Shown here one piece after another: positions 10,634-20,780 of a stretch of 64,000 nt of DNA. The notes beneath the pieces were generated by a model that saw nothing but the letters and a program-made list of their open reading frames with translations, made no database searches and was not told the origin of the DNA. The position numbers were made by a program, and so were the translations under genes. Numbering within the stretch: the stretch's first letter is position 1; every line of letters begins with the position of its first letter. Origin of the DNA: Armigeres subalbatus (Eukaryota; Arthropoda; Insecta; Diptera; Culicidae); contig NC_085141.1 in the NCBI RefSeq assembly GCF_024139115.2, positions 370,411,925 through 370,475,924 on the forward strand. Reading direction: 5' to 3'.

Positions 10634-11141
10634 CAGTCGCCTCTCCACATCTCGATATTGAAGATAGGGAGAGATCGAGAAATGAAAGGAATATATAATA
10701 TTTAATATTTAAATGGGTACTAAATAAAGCTCGTCTATATGAAAAACGACAACAAAACAAATCTCGCTTAACTTTTCAAAAGGACCTAAGTAACATTTTT
10801 TTCATGAATTAATTTGAATAGCGCAATCAATAGAACAACATGAAAGCAATTGATTGCTGTATTCAAATTAATTCATGAAAAAAATGTTACTTAGGACCTT
10901 TTGAAAAGTTAAGCGAGAAATGTCTTTTCCTGTTGTTGATATGCTTGTTATTGTCCAAAGATGGTCTAGTAACCTAAAAATTTGAACATATTGACATAAG
11001 GAGAGTGAATCCAGAACAAAATATGATCAGTTTATCGAGATGCAGAATGCTCAAATGTATGTATATTGAAGGGACCGAGGAAACCATCGACATAGGGAGA
11101 GATATCGAGAAATAAAACATCGAGATAAGGAGAGTCGACTG
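10634..11141. mobile_element. Pogo-like MITE with TA duplication
   Basis: Left terminus CAGTCGCCTCTCCACATCTC, right terminus the inverse GATAAGGAGAGTCGACTG, each flanked by TA (10632-10633 and 11142-11143). CAGTNNACTCTC-type ends and TA targets are characteristic of the pogo/Tigger group. No transposase remains. It contains a nested 155 bp palindromic MITE. Confidence 0.8.
10763..10917. mobile_element. Palindromic 155 bp MITE with AAAT duplication
   Basis: Arms of about 70 bp match with about three mismatches (CTCGCTTAACTTTTCAAAAG at the left end, its inverse at the right), around a loop of about 15 bases. AAAT flanks it at 10759-10762 and 10918-10921. The related MITE at 9795-10149 shows the uninterrupted site. 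Family not named. Confidence 0.9.
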
Positions 11142-11159
11142 TAATTCTGATTAAAATTA

Positions 11160-11700
11160 ACACCGCTCTTCTTCCGGATGTCCCACCAACGCAGATGAAG
11201 AACCTCGTGAATCCGGACGTCCCACCAACGTAGAAGAAGAAACTCATTAATGTAGGCGCTTCACCATGCGAAATTGTGATCATTTCAATCCGCAATAACA
11301 CCATTCTTCTTTCGGGCGGCCCACCAAGGCAGAGGACGAAACTCATTAATGCGGGCGTTCCACCACTCGAAATTGGGATCATTTCTATCCATTGGGATCA
11401 TTTCTATCATTCTTCTTGCGAGCATCGCACCAACGCAGAGGAAGAGAGTTTTGAGTGTGGGCGTCCTATTACGCGAAATTCAACCCACATTAACAACATG
11501 TTCCTTGCGGGCGTCCCACCAACGTATAGGAAGAAACTAATGAATGCAGGCGTCCCATCTTGCGAAATTGTGATTACTTTGATCCACAATAGCACCATTC
11601 TTCTTGCGGTCCGACCCCGCAGAATTGTAATCATTTCGATCCACAATAACACCATTCTTCTTGTAGGCGTTCCACCAACGCAGAGGAAGAATCTTCTGAT
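11160..11700. repeat. 99 bp tandem repeat, cluster D
   Basis: Five to six units. Plus-strand frame 11276-11746 and minus-strand frame 11407-11724 are both open. Parts match cluster C and parts match 8400-8650 unit for unit, showing a higher-order arrangement. Confidence 0.85.
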
Positions 11701-11777
11701 TAACTCTTTGTTTGGACATAGCACCCCCCCCAGAGAACAGTTTTAAAAGAAAAATTTTGTTCCGAGCCCCCTCAAAT

Positions 11778-13857
11778 TTAAAAATTGTTCAGGGCATCCA
11801 GGCCTCGTTGGAGTTTTGCCACTAGCGCTCTGATCACACTATCGTTGTGGACGATGGAGGTGTCATCTGCGAACAGAGACAGAATGTCGCCTTCTGGAGG
11901 TTCTGGCATGTCAGAGGTGAACAAATTGAAAAGCAGGGGCCCGAGGATACTGCCCTGGGGGACGCCTGCGACGATGTTGTGCGCATTGGAACTCGCTCCG
12001 CTGATTGAGACCCGGAATGTCCTTGCCGACAGGTAATTGTTGATGATTTTCGCCAGGTAGCTGGAAAGATTGTAGCGTTGTAGTTTGAACACCAGGCTAT
12101 CATGCCATACATTGTCAAATGCCTTCTCGACATCGAGTAAGGCCATGGCGGATGTTTTTGAGACAAACTTGTTCCGGCTGAGGACGTTGGTAACTCGAGT
12201 CAGTTGGTGTACAGTTGACCGACCGCGTCGGAAACCAAACTGTTGCTCGAGCAAGATGTTGAGATTTTTGGCAGACTCAAGTAACCGGTGATGAATAGCT
12301 TTTTCGAATAGCTTGGATAACCCTGAGAGAAGGCTGATGGGTCGATAACTTTTGGGGGAGGAAGGATCCTTCCCAGGCTTCCGGATGGGGATGACTTTCA
12401 CTGACTTCCAGGACGATGGGAAGAAGATGAGCCGGAGACACTGATAAAGATCAGCGAGAGGTGCTTAAAGAACTGAGCACTCATGTGTTTGAGTTCGAGA
12501 TTCAGGATGCTGTCGAAGCCTGGGGCCTTCATGTTCTTCGATGATTTGGTCTAGGCCGTCAGTTCGCCAGCTGAGATGTCCAACTCCTCCGAGAAGTTGT
12601 TGGGAATCAAATGGATGTTGTTAGCATGCTCGTTGACGGCTGCTTCGTGTGGACTGACGATGTTATCCCTAAGATTGTGTGAGCTGACGAAGTGACGACC
12701 TATTTCAGCGACCTTCTCTGCAGGAGTTATCAAGCGATCCTTAGAGCCATTATTGTCTAGTGGGATCAAAGGTGGAATGGGCCAAGGCTTGGAATTTAGT
12801 ATTTTGGTCATTTTCCAGAACGGCATAGCATAATCTGGGAGAATGCGGATCTTATTCGAGAAGTCGTTATTTTTGAGGTCCACCATTCTGGCCTCGATAA
12901 TTTTTGTGATTCGATTGCAGCGTGCCTTAAGCTCAGGCAGTCCAGTACGCTGAAACTGCCTGCGAGTAACATTCCGCAATCGAATCAAATCTTTGCTGAG
13001 TGTATCTATGTTTAAAGAGTTGCTTACCTGCCGAGCCGTCGGTACATGCTGCTTTCTGGCCACCGAGATTGCCTCTTCGATGGCACACAGCTGGCGGTCG
13101 ATACTTTCCGGCGTCTCCGGACGCACCTCGTAATCGACGGAGTTGTCGACGCACTGCTGGAACCGCTGCCAGTTCACTCGATGTTAGTTTCGCCGTAACT
13201 GATGGTGCCGATTGACCGAGGAGCCCACTTCCGCCACCACCGGATAGTGATCCGAACTGAGCTCCTGGTAGACGACCGGCTGCGAGACGTGATCATTCAT
13301 TTTCGTTATGTATAGGTCGAGAGTTGCGTGGATACCGGACCGACTCAGCCGAGTGGGGGAATTTGGGCTCAAGATCCTCCATATCGTTGCTCCAGATGGT
13401 GCCGTTTCGATTGCCGCGACTGTTGCCCCAGGCTTGATGTTTGGCATTCAAGTCGCCGGCAATGATATACTGGCCTTGCCTCCGCGTCAGCTTGACGATG
13501 TCCCTCCGAAGGGCAGCCGATGATCCATCGCCGGCTTTGGCTTGCGTTGGACAGTACGCAGCGATGAGCGCGATTATGCCGACCGAAGTGGTGATTTCGA
13601 CACCGATGGTCTCGATGACACTAAGCTGGAAGCTTGGAAGCAGACGACAGTTGATGTTGTAGCGAAGAGCGATGGCCACACCGCCTCCCCTGGTCGATGC
13701 GGAAGTCCGGGATGTTGACGTTCACCTCCGGTTTTAGGTGCGTTTCGGTGATGAACGCCACGTCAATTTCCTTCTCCTCAAGGAAATCCTTCAGCTCAAT
13801 TATTTTGCTCTTGAGCGAGCAAGCGTTCCAGTTGACCAGGCCCACCCTAGCAGCCAT
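11778..13857 (-). pseudogene. Jockey-clade ORF2 (endonuclease and RT), frameshifted and truncated
   Basis: ORF2 would supply the nicking endonuclease and reverse transcriptase. Seen in order: NWNACSLKSK and ITETHLKPEV (endonuclease start, 13800-13730), IIAGDLNAKHQAWGN, SSDHYPVVAE (endonuclease end near 13240), linker with RLRNVTRRQFQRTG, then RT with YRPISLLSGLSKLFEK, QFGFRRGRST, LLDVEKAFDNVWH, AGVPQGSILGPLLFN and the catalytic FADDTS. Indels break the frame near 13700, 13390, 13180 and 12400-12550. It ends soon after RGLDALNNF, before the RT thumb. Confidence 0.92.
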
Positions 13858-15067
13858 TTTCAATGATGAACATGTCAAGAGTGAAGACCTGGCCGAAGCG
13901 GGTTTTGCAGCCGCGCAGCCGAGTGGCGAGCTGCGCGAAGATCGGCATCAGTTGCTCCGGAGTGAACAGCGGGGCAGATTCTTCCGGAGGGACGGGTTCG
14001 TTCTTCGACTGCCGACGGAACCCAGGAGGAGGGAGCGGGGGCCATTCGCTGGTGGATGGTGCCGACGATGCTGGAGCTTGGACCGATGCAGCTGCCGCTG
14101 CCAGTCGCTTGTGCGGCTGTAGTGGTGGGAGTATTGGAATCACACGACGGGGAGCCGGGATGGCTGGAAAGTTCACCTCGTTGATTACAGGAACACGGTT
14201 CTTCTTCGGAATGGTCCTGGTGGAAGCCTTCTTCCGGATTTCCAGGAACTCGGCTCGCTTTGGGCAGCCCTTTGTGGTGGCCCAATGTTTGTCGCCACAG
14301 TTGGCGCACTTGGGATCGGCCACCTCCATTTTGTCGCACTCGTCAGTCGGATGGGGTTCGCCACACTTGTTGCAGCGCGGCTTCATGCGGCAGTTCCTGG
14401 TGCCGTGCCCGAGATTGAAGCAGTTGGTGCATTGCGTGACGTCGCGGTGCACTGGCCGATATCGCTCCCAGTCAACGACGGTGTAATTTATAACGCCAAC
14501 CATCTTCAGGTCCTTCCAGGTAGTGGAGCCGTGCTCCAGATGGATCAGGTAAAGCTGGTCGCGATATCTCCTCGGCTTGTCGTGACGAGCGAGCTTGTGC
14601 ACGGCTACTGGCTTCAGTCCGCAACTTTCAAGCTCTGCTCCTCCTTCATGTTGTGAAGTCCTCGCAGCAAAGCCTTGAGCGGCTTCGTGCCGGGGTGGTC
14701 ATGAGTGTAGTACTCATACTTGTGGACCTCAAGGAACTCCACGACGGATTGATGATGGTCCTTGTTTGCTGCAGAGCCGAAAAGTACATTTCAACCCCTT
14801 AGCGATCAGCTGGCGAATTTTTGGACGTAAATCCGGCGGATCGCCCTTCACAAACACGGGCGGGCACTTCTCCTTCCGCTCCGGTTGCACCTGCGGCAAC
14901 TGCGATTGCTGCTTCTTCCTCTTTTTCGGCGGATTGCCGGCGTCATCAAGCGGCAACGGCGAGAACACGTTGCTCTGCAAAAGCTGCTTGGAGGGGTTAC
15001 CCGTGCCTCCAAGAGCAGTGCGCTTAGGCACTTTTCCAGCGACCGAATCGGCCACCGAGTCTCCCAT
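13847..15067 (-). pseudogene. Jockey-clade ORF1 (RNA-binding, three CCHC knuckles), frameshifted
   Basis: ORF1 of the element, an RNA-binding gag-like protein that packages element RNA. It starts MGDSVADSVAGKVPKR and is rich in basic residues. Compared with copy 2 it lacks 24 bases and gains one near 14790, which shifts the frame after FRLCS. The second part, from about 14602, contains CTNCFNLGHGTRNC, CNKCGEPHPTDEC and a third knuckle CANCGDKHWATTKGC, then a Pro-rich tail ending IIENGC. The stop overlaps the ORF2 start (ATGGCTGCTAG). Confidence 0.9.
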
Positions 15068-15164
15068 GACGGGTCCGGGAGAAAGTAACGCCAACAGAGT
15101 CGACAAGGCACTGCTGCGATGTCTTTAAGGCTGAGCTGCTTCTCGATCTTCTTCTCCTTCTGTC

Positions 15165-15300
15165 AGCCGATGTTATGATCCGCAATGGCACTATTCTTCT
15201 CATGGGTGCTCCGACAACGCAGAGGAAGGAACTCATTAATGCGGACATTCCACCAAGCGAAATTGTGATCTTCTAAACAGGCGTTCCAGCAACGCAGAAG
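15165..15300. repeat. 99 bp tandem repeat, cluster E
   Basis: One to one and a half units (ATCCGCAATGGCACTATTC, then CTCCGACAACGCAGAGGAAG). It resumes the array on the far side of the Jockey copy, showing that the element inserted into the repeat. Confidence 0.75.
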
Positions 15301-16375
15301 AAAACACTTTTGAATGTCATGCAGATCCATCCACAGCAACATCGCTCGAGCTCTCTTCATGGATCCATTGATGGATGAAAAAAGTACTTCAATCTTTCGA
15401 AGCTTTGCAACATTAGCCATCATCAAAATTCATTGGTGTAATCATCCGACCTTTTTCGGCTATATTTGAAATGTGTTCCAAACTGTTTCTCCTAACACAT
15501 TATTAAAGCACATGATGGGTGATTTCAAGACTAACGTTGGTACACACTCCTGGAAGGATTGCCAAATGTGCAATTCAACAGCGCACATATGAATCACTCA
15601 TAATGTTGGCATTGCTTACACACGTGACACACCTCGTAAGAAAGGTAGGATTGACTGACTGACAATGTATATCTTGTACGATGGCTGCTATGATCTGCCA
15701 TGCGACTGAAGAAAAGGATTTCTGTTATTTATAATGAGAGTATTTGAAAATTTTGGCTGCCAATGACATATTGGAACTCAGGTATAAGGAACCTCGACTG
15801 CTTAAGTGTTCTCTTCTACTAATTTCATCGTATTCACTAGAAAAAGTTGAACATTTGTGAGCACAAAAACAATCCTTTGTGTACAAAATAAAGTAAAATT
15901 ATGATACTTAACTTGCGTTTATGGGACATGAGAGGATCCTGCATGTGGAAGACTAAATCTGAAGACTCACTTTCCGAGGTAGGAACAGGAACGTTTCTCG
16001 GTGGCTATGTTCCCTGAGCAAGGGCTGGAAATTCGACCAGCGGTTTTGATCCCCGAGCAAGGGCCATCTTTTGATGAATTGGGGAACATGGTTGCGGGAT
16101 CGTTGTTGATTATTGTATGACGTACTTCGTATGATCGTAATCAGGGTATCTACAATATTGAGAAAATGACCAATAGATACAAAGTTTTACACAACAGCAC
16201 GATCTTCCTATGCCATAATATGGAACCTGTCAAAGTTTGACTCCTTCGGCTGTCTTCTTATTTTTACTTGGATTCGTCTATTGTGCATTGCCTACTTCGC
16301 ATAAAAAATGAGGCGTGATAATTGTCGATACCTCCCATATGATTTACACGATTCAGGCAAGAGAATAATAGATTC
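15301..16375. other. No gene recognised
   Basis: AT-rich. 15635-15700 shares a diverged block with 7605-7680. A short internal duplication of GAGCAAGGGC occurs at 16016 and 16055. Nothing else stands out. Confidence 0.35.
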
Positions 16376-16379
16376 AGTA

Positions 16380-16509
16380 GTGCTGTCCAATGAGAGCTTG
16401 AAGTAGCTCGCAGTTTCTCCCTGTCCTGTACATGCCCATTTGTTGACAAAAAAGAACGAGCAGGACGGGAACAACTTCGAGCTACTTTGAGCTGCTCATT
16501 GGACAGCAC
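16380..16509. mobile_element. Palindromic 130 bp MITE with TA duplication
   Basis: Ends GTGCTGTCCAATGAG and its exact inverse CTCATTGGACAGCAC, with TA at 16378-16379 and 16510-16511. Arms continue as GAAGTAGCTCG against CGAGCTACTTTG. The open frames crossing it have no coding meaning. Confidence 0.88.
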
Positions 16510-16679
16510 TAGTAATTCATTAAAAATACAATAAACATTGAATGATTCATAGATCTTTAGACTCTGGCATCCCTTTCGCTACTACAAGCATTGCTTCAAA
16601 TCTTCTCTATATCAAATACTCTCAAAACCGTTGCCCGTATCCACCATGCAGCGTGGTATTGGTTCCATTCAGTAATCGA

Positions 16680-17290
16680 CTTTACGCTTGCATGCTGCTG
16701 GCTGACTTGTTCTCCGCCGTACTCATCGTTCGCCTGCTGCCTGTGTACTCTACTACTCTACTATGCGAATGTTTTGAGATCGAGACACACGGGAAAATGG
16801 AAACATCAACATGCGATTACCTACCGACCGACCGATGTTTGCGTCGTTCAACCAAACAAGATCCGTGTCCCGCGTGTGTGTGCCCGCGCCACCCGTACCT
16901 GTCCACGCCACACCGTCGTCGTCGTCGTCTGGCTCGTCCGTTGTTCCGTTTCTTTGCGTTGCTGTGCGGCCGTGAATGCCTTTCTCCGCCGACGACGACG
17001 AGTAGCGAGCGAGCGAGATTCGCTTTTTCTGGTCTACTACGACAACGACATCCATCGGAGGAGTAAATACGATGCGGCGCTGCTGGCTGCTGGCTGGCTT
17101 GCGCTTCGAACGTCTCATCAACAGTTACTCACTCAATATTATAAGCAAAAGTTGTTCGGTTGTCGTTCTTTCCTCGCCTTCATTCAATGGCAACATCATG
17201 ATGGTTGGGAGATCGAGACTGCGAGCGCAGCGCGACTCCGCGAGAGCACATTATGCGTTTTCTATTATGAATGCTTAGCCGGTCATGGGC
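16680..17290. other. GC-rich island with CGTCGT/CGACGA runs
   Basis: Rich in CGTCGTCGTCGTCGTCTGG and in CGACGACGACGAG followed by CGAGCGAGCGAG. Overlapping plus-strand frames of 174 and 242 codons are open but show no domain and use several frames equally. It may be leader or regulatory DNA; I cannot support a gene. Confidence 0.3.
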
Positions 17291-17553
17291 GAAATCAGAC
17301 TTTTTACGGGGGTGTATAATCTGCTTATTGCAACTCATTGCAATGAAAATAATCAAAAGATATTTTAGTCACTAGATAAAGATTGTCGCTGTCGTTGCTG
17401 TCCGGAACATCTTATGCTGGCGAGGATAGGGGAGCTAAATGTCAAAGAAGGAAAATCCATACGATTTGACAGCTTGGTACCCAACATGCTCCGGGCAGCA
17501 GAACAAAGGGAACCGAAGCGCCTATCTTTATCTAGTAAATAAAATATCTTCGT

Positions 17554-17796
17554 CTAAGACGAATTAAGTACTGTCCATTTAATTCCACCAGTTAATTTTC
17601 GTTATCTTTGCAGATATGTATTTCGACCACAACTGTGTGGTCGTCTTCAGTGTCTCGTAGTTGACTCGACGTAGTTGAAGTCGAGTCAACTACGAGACAC
17701 TGAAGACGACCACACAGTTGTGGTCGAAATACGTATCTGAAAAGATAACGAAAATTAACTGGTGGAATTAAATGGACAGTACTTAATTCGTCTTAG
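17554..17796. mobile_element. Long palindromic MITE (family 2), about 243 bp
   Basis: Two arms of about 117 bp, matching apart from two or three positions, around a loop GTAGTTGA. Ends AAGACGAATTAAG next to TA on both sides. The arms contain TATTTCGACCACAAC and GTCTTCAGTGTCTCGTAGTT. Related sequence occurs at 17867-18092, 50300-50400 and 55914-56035. Confidence 0.9.
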
Positions 17797-17797
17797 G

Positions 17798-18172
17798 GCC
17801 AATTTCTTCACCTCCGCTTAACTCGTAAGCGGTGCTTACCCATACGCTTAAACATGGTTTAAGGCTGTCATAAGACGAGTTTATACAATCCCATTGAATT
17901 CCACCACTTAATTGTATCTTGACAGATACGTATTTCGACCTCAAAAGTAAGGCCGTCTTCAGTGTCTCGTACTTGACTCGACTTGAGTACGAGACACTGA
18001 AGACGGCCTTACTTTTGAGGTCGAAATACGTATCTGTCAAGATACAATTAAGTGGTGGAATTCAATGGGATTGTATAAACTCGTCTTATGACAGGTGAAA
18101 ACATTCCACTAAAAAGCTCAAAATAATTTTCTTATCAAAATGGTTTAAGGCCTAAGCGGTGGTGAAGAAATC
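17798..18172. mobile_element. Outer inverted-repeat element surrounding a palindrome
   Basis: Left end ATTTCTTCACCTCCGCTTAA, right end the inverse TAAGCGGTGGTGAAGAAAT. Blocks with GGTTTAAGGC lie just inside on both sides. A family 2 palindrome occupies 17867-18092. The stretch after it (ACATTCCACTAAAAAGCTC) recurs at 18190-18230, 43925-43965 and 55870-55910. Confidence 0.65.
17867..18092. mobile_element. Second palindromic MITE of family 2, 226 bp
   Basis: Ends GTCATAAGACGAGTTTATAC and its inverse. Arms of over 100 bp appear nearly identical and contain TACGTATTTCGACCTCAA and GTCTTCAGTGTCTCGTAC. It lies only about 70 bp from the first palindrome. Confidence 0.9.
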
Positions 18173-18189
18173 TACCCTTAGACGGTTTA

Positions 18190-18985
18190 ATACATTCCAC
18201 TAAAAGAGCTTAATATATTTTTCTAAAATATCTTTTAAATAACCCTAAATATAAAAAATAAAAATAATAAAAATAGGATGTTGTATGAAAGACACGACCG
18301 CAAATTGAACGTAGAATTACATATATTGCGAAATTTGAGCATCAACATGATGACTACGGATGATTAATAACCGAAATGTAGGCAATTTACTGAAAAAGTA
18401 ACATTTTAACACTCCCTGGCAATATATGGTAGACGATTCGCTTAGTTTCATGAAGCGAGGGAAGTGCATACGAAATAGTTAGTACTAAATAAGTGGCTTC
18501 GTTTGTGCGCGAATATCAAAAAGAACGCGACGCGGTGGTTCTGGATGAAGTTGTTGACATTCTTTTCTACCGCCATTGTAGGGAATTGTGATGATAACAG
18601 AATTTCGAGCATTTCTCGCTTAGGGGCTCTCTTTGTTTACTTTTTCTTTCGATTATAACAAAGCCATACTTACATTAACATTGGACACGGTTTAAACGTT
18701 TAAACCGTGTAACATTTTCCCCTAAGATGCTCGCAAACAATTATTTATTAACATTGGATTTTGCAGCACAGATCTGAAAAAAAAAGATTTGTTTAGTTGC
18801 TGAGTAGAAAATATTACAACAAATTTAAAACTAGCCTAGATATTAGCAAAAGAGCGTAATGAAAGAGAGTCTCTCATTTTGACATACGACGTTTTCAAAA
18901 ATCATGCTAGATTTCTAGATTCTTGCTCTTGCTCGCAGTATTGCTTCATTACATCTGAGTTTTGGCGACGAATGGATTTACAAGA
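18190..18985. other. No gene; perfect 26 bp palindrome at 18685-18710
   Basis: AT-rich spacer. The palindrome has the core CACGGTTTAAACGTTTAAAC and continues to its symmetric end. 18190-18230 repeats the ACATTCCACTAAAAG block of the outer element at 17798-18172. Confidence 0.4.
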
Positions 18986-19007
18986 AGGTTAGACGTATGT
19001 TACAAAA

Positions 19008-19480
19008 GTGATCTGTGATTCCAACAGCTTTTGGCAGAAGGCTGTTCGTGGCTTCAGTCCTCACTTCGCAAACATTTCATCAACTTTCGAGGAAGTGATG
19101 CGTGCTACCGAAGCTGGCGATTCCGCTATGCAAAGGGTTGAAACAACCCAGTGGAATCTACCACACGACATTATACTAGCAGATCCGCAATACTGCCAAT
19201 CGTCAAGCATCGACATGATCATCGGTGCCGAATTCTACCTGGACCTGTTCCAAGAGGGAAGATTCAGGCTCAACGAAGAGGGTTCAACATCTCTAAACAC
19301 GTGTCAGGTCGCATCTCAAGTACTTTTCTACTAGCAACCGCCACCACTCTGTGTTCCATAGCAAAGCTTCAAAAGCAGTTAGCTCGATTCTGGTATCTCG
19401 AAAGCTGCCAACTGGAGGAAATCTCCAAGCAAAACACCACCCGCGACGAAGAAGCGGGACCTGCACCGAATCGGCTTCTC
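19008..19480 (+). pseudogene. BEL/Pao protease-region fragment
   Basis: The first frame gives TQWNLPHDIILADPQYCQSS followed by IDMIIGAEFYLDLFQEG and LNEEGSTSLNTC. A frameshift near 19310 leads to HVSGRISST and LQKQLARFWYLESCQLEE. The P-x-x-I-x-LADP and ID-IIGAE-F motifs, then VSG, then a QL-RFWELE-like run, are the usual order at the protease to RT junction in BEL/Pao pol. The protease would cut the polyprotein. The copy is frameshifted and dead. Confidence 0.82.
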
Positions 19481-19499
19481 CGCCACTCGTAGCATTGAA

Positions 19500-19850
19500 G
19501 GTGCTGCGTGAAGAGTTTTATGTTGGCAACATGATCACTGCCCAAGCAACCAAAAGCTCGGATTTTACTTAAATTTGTTCCTAACCGAACCAATTGATTC
19601 ACTATTGGTTCACATTGAGTTCCAAGCCCCTTAACCCCACCATACACCATACAAAAAAATATTTAAAATGCGAGCTGATCAAGCTAAAACATCCCATCTT
19701 ATCCGTACTTTTGGTTGCTTGGGTGAAGTCTATAGTTCAGAAGAAGGTAAGAAACTAGTCACAGAGATTGTTAGCCTGACAGAATCCGCTGGATTATCGT
19801 TACGTAACTCGAACTGCGAAGAAGTTCTAACCGACCTACAGCCTAGAGAA
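19500..19850 (+). pseudogene. BEL/Pao RT palm fragment split by a MITE
   Basis: VLREEFYVGN at 19500-19530 corresponds to the FYVDD catalytic box, with the Asp pair mutated to Gly-Asn. After the MITE the frame resumes as SSEEGKKLVTEIVSLTESAG and then LSLRNSNCEEVLTDLQP, matching the (G)F-LRKW-SN-xxVL-x-(L/I)P segment that follows YVDD in BEL/Pao. The Trp and some neighbours are lost. Confidence 0.72.
19541..19723. mobile_element. MITE, 183 bp, ends CCCAAGCAACCAAAAG
   Basis: Inverted ends CCCAAGCAACCAAAAGCTCG and the inverse of CCCAAGCAACCAAAAGTACG. It interrupts the BEL/Pao RT directly after the catalytic box. A clear target duplication is not visible. Confidence 0.75.
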
Positions 19851-19879
19851 GGTCGGGCTTTCGGTTTTGAATTGTGAAA

Positions 19880-20000
19880 CCCGACCCGAACCCGACGGGT
19901 TCGCTGGGGTTAGGTTTGAAATATCAGAACAATATCGGGTTCGGGTTGGGTACAGGTTTGTGAGATGAAAAAAGGTCGGGTCCGGGACGGGTACTAAAAT
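19880..20000. repeat. CCCGAACCCGA / CGGGTTCGGG simple repeat
   Basis: Short degenerate runs of CCCGAACCCGA and, further on, CGGGTTCGGGTTGGGTAC and CGGGTCCGGGACGGGTAC. The closely spaced GGG triplets could form a G-quadruplex. Confidence 0.6.
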
Positions 20001-20062
20001 ACTGAATATTATTTTATTCAGTTTTGTCAATTGTGAGGCTAGCTCGTTGTTTGGGGTTGCTA

Positions 20063-20267
20063 GCCTTGTATAAGAGGTTTTTACCTCTTTACCAAAGGAG
20101 TTAATACCAAAAAATCGTATGCACAATATTTCAGGCATAACATACTCTCTTATTTCAATACCAAACGCATCACAAATTATTATTCGTTTGGTATTGAAAT
20201 ACCTAAGCATGTTATGCCTAAGGTATTTTGCATATTAATTTTTGGTATTTTACCTCTTATGCAAGGC
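20063..20267. mobile_element. Foldback MITE, 205 bp, TA duplication
   Basis: Ends GCCTTGTATAAGAGG and the inverse of GCCTTGCATAAGAGG, with TA on both sides. Arms include AGGCATAACAT and ATTTCAATACCAAACG, facing their inverses. It abuts the 3' end of the copia remnant. Confidence 0.8.
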
Positions 20268-20287
20268 TACTTCACACAAAATTTCTG

Positions 20288-20780
20288 TTATCGAGGTAGT
20301 CGCTCCTGCTCAGGAAAATCTTTCCTCAGGGCCACGTAGACCTTTTTAATTTCCTCCTCACTATCACAGGCAATCATTATGTCCAATCTTGGTATGCAGC
20401 TTTGGTTCCAGCAACGAGCGGACTGTTCTAATCCGCTTCTTTTAAGCTTATATACTTGCTTCTCCTTTCCTTTGACCTCGAAAACAGTCGGTTGTTGCAT
20501 GTACAGCTTCTACTCTAGCCTTCCATGCAGATATACAGTCTTAACGTCGAAGTGCTACAAGATTCCGTTTTGTCGCAATATCCAGGTCTGCACTGGAGTG
20601 AAGACCTCGTCATAGTCCTGCCCATACTTTTTGACAGAAACCTTGGGCAACTAGACGAGCCTTTCAATTTACAGTTTCACTCATTTGTACCCGAGTGGTT
20701 AACGCCCAGCTGGGACGTCTACTAAATCCCACGTTCCGTTATCTTGATTTAGGGCTCTATCCTCTACTTTAGTGGAAGAG
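20288..20780 (-). pseudogene. Copia reverse transcriptase remnant
   Basis: Minus-strand pieces read NGTWDLVDVPAG, then after several breaks MQQPTVFEVKGKEKQVYKLK and RSGLEQSARCWN. These match the NNTW-LV-LP start of the copia RT and the YM-QP-GF---VCKL-KSLYGLKQ-PR-W box, with Y-G-L-K eroded to G-L-E. The YVDD box is not present in the retained part. Heavily decayed. Confidence 0.8.

Larger units (their letters stand above)
11770..15105 (-). mobile_element. Jockey-clade non-LTR element, copy 1, truncated at both ends
   Basis: Minus-strand copy inserted in the 99 bp repeat mosaic. ORF1 runs 15067 to 13847 and ORF2 starts at 13857, overlapping the ORF1 stop by 11 bp. Homology with copy 2 (61638-64000) stops at about 15100, so the 5' UTR is missing. 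The RT stops at about 11778, soon after the catalytic box, so thumb, C-terminus and 3' UTR are also missing. Losing the 3' end is unusual for target-primed insertion and implies a later deletion or recombination. Several frameshifts make it inactive. Confidence 0.92.
18990..19860 (+). mobile_element. BEL/Pao LTR retrotransposon remnant
   Basis: Plus-strand pol fragments: protease region at 19008-19480 and the RT palm end at 19500-19540 plus 19724-19850. Between protease and RT a large part of pol is deleted. A MITE is inserted at 19541-19723. No LTR recognised. Confidence 0.8.

Noticed and set aside
16591..17319. Open plus-strand frame of 242 codons
   Set aside because: GC-rich, stop-poor DNA with equally open overlapping frames, no domain, no splice context.
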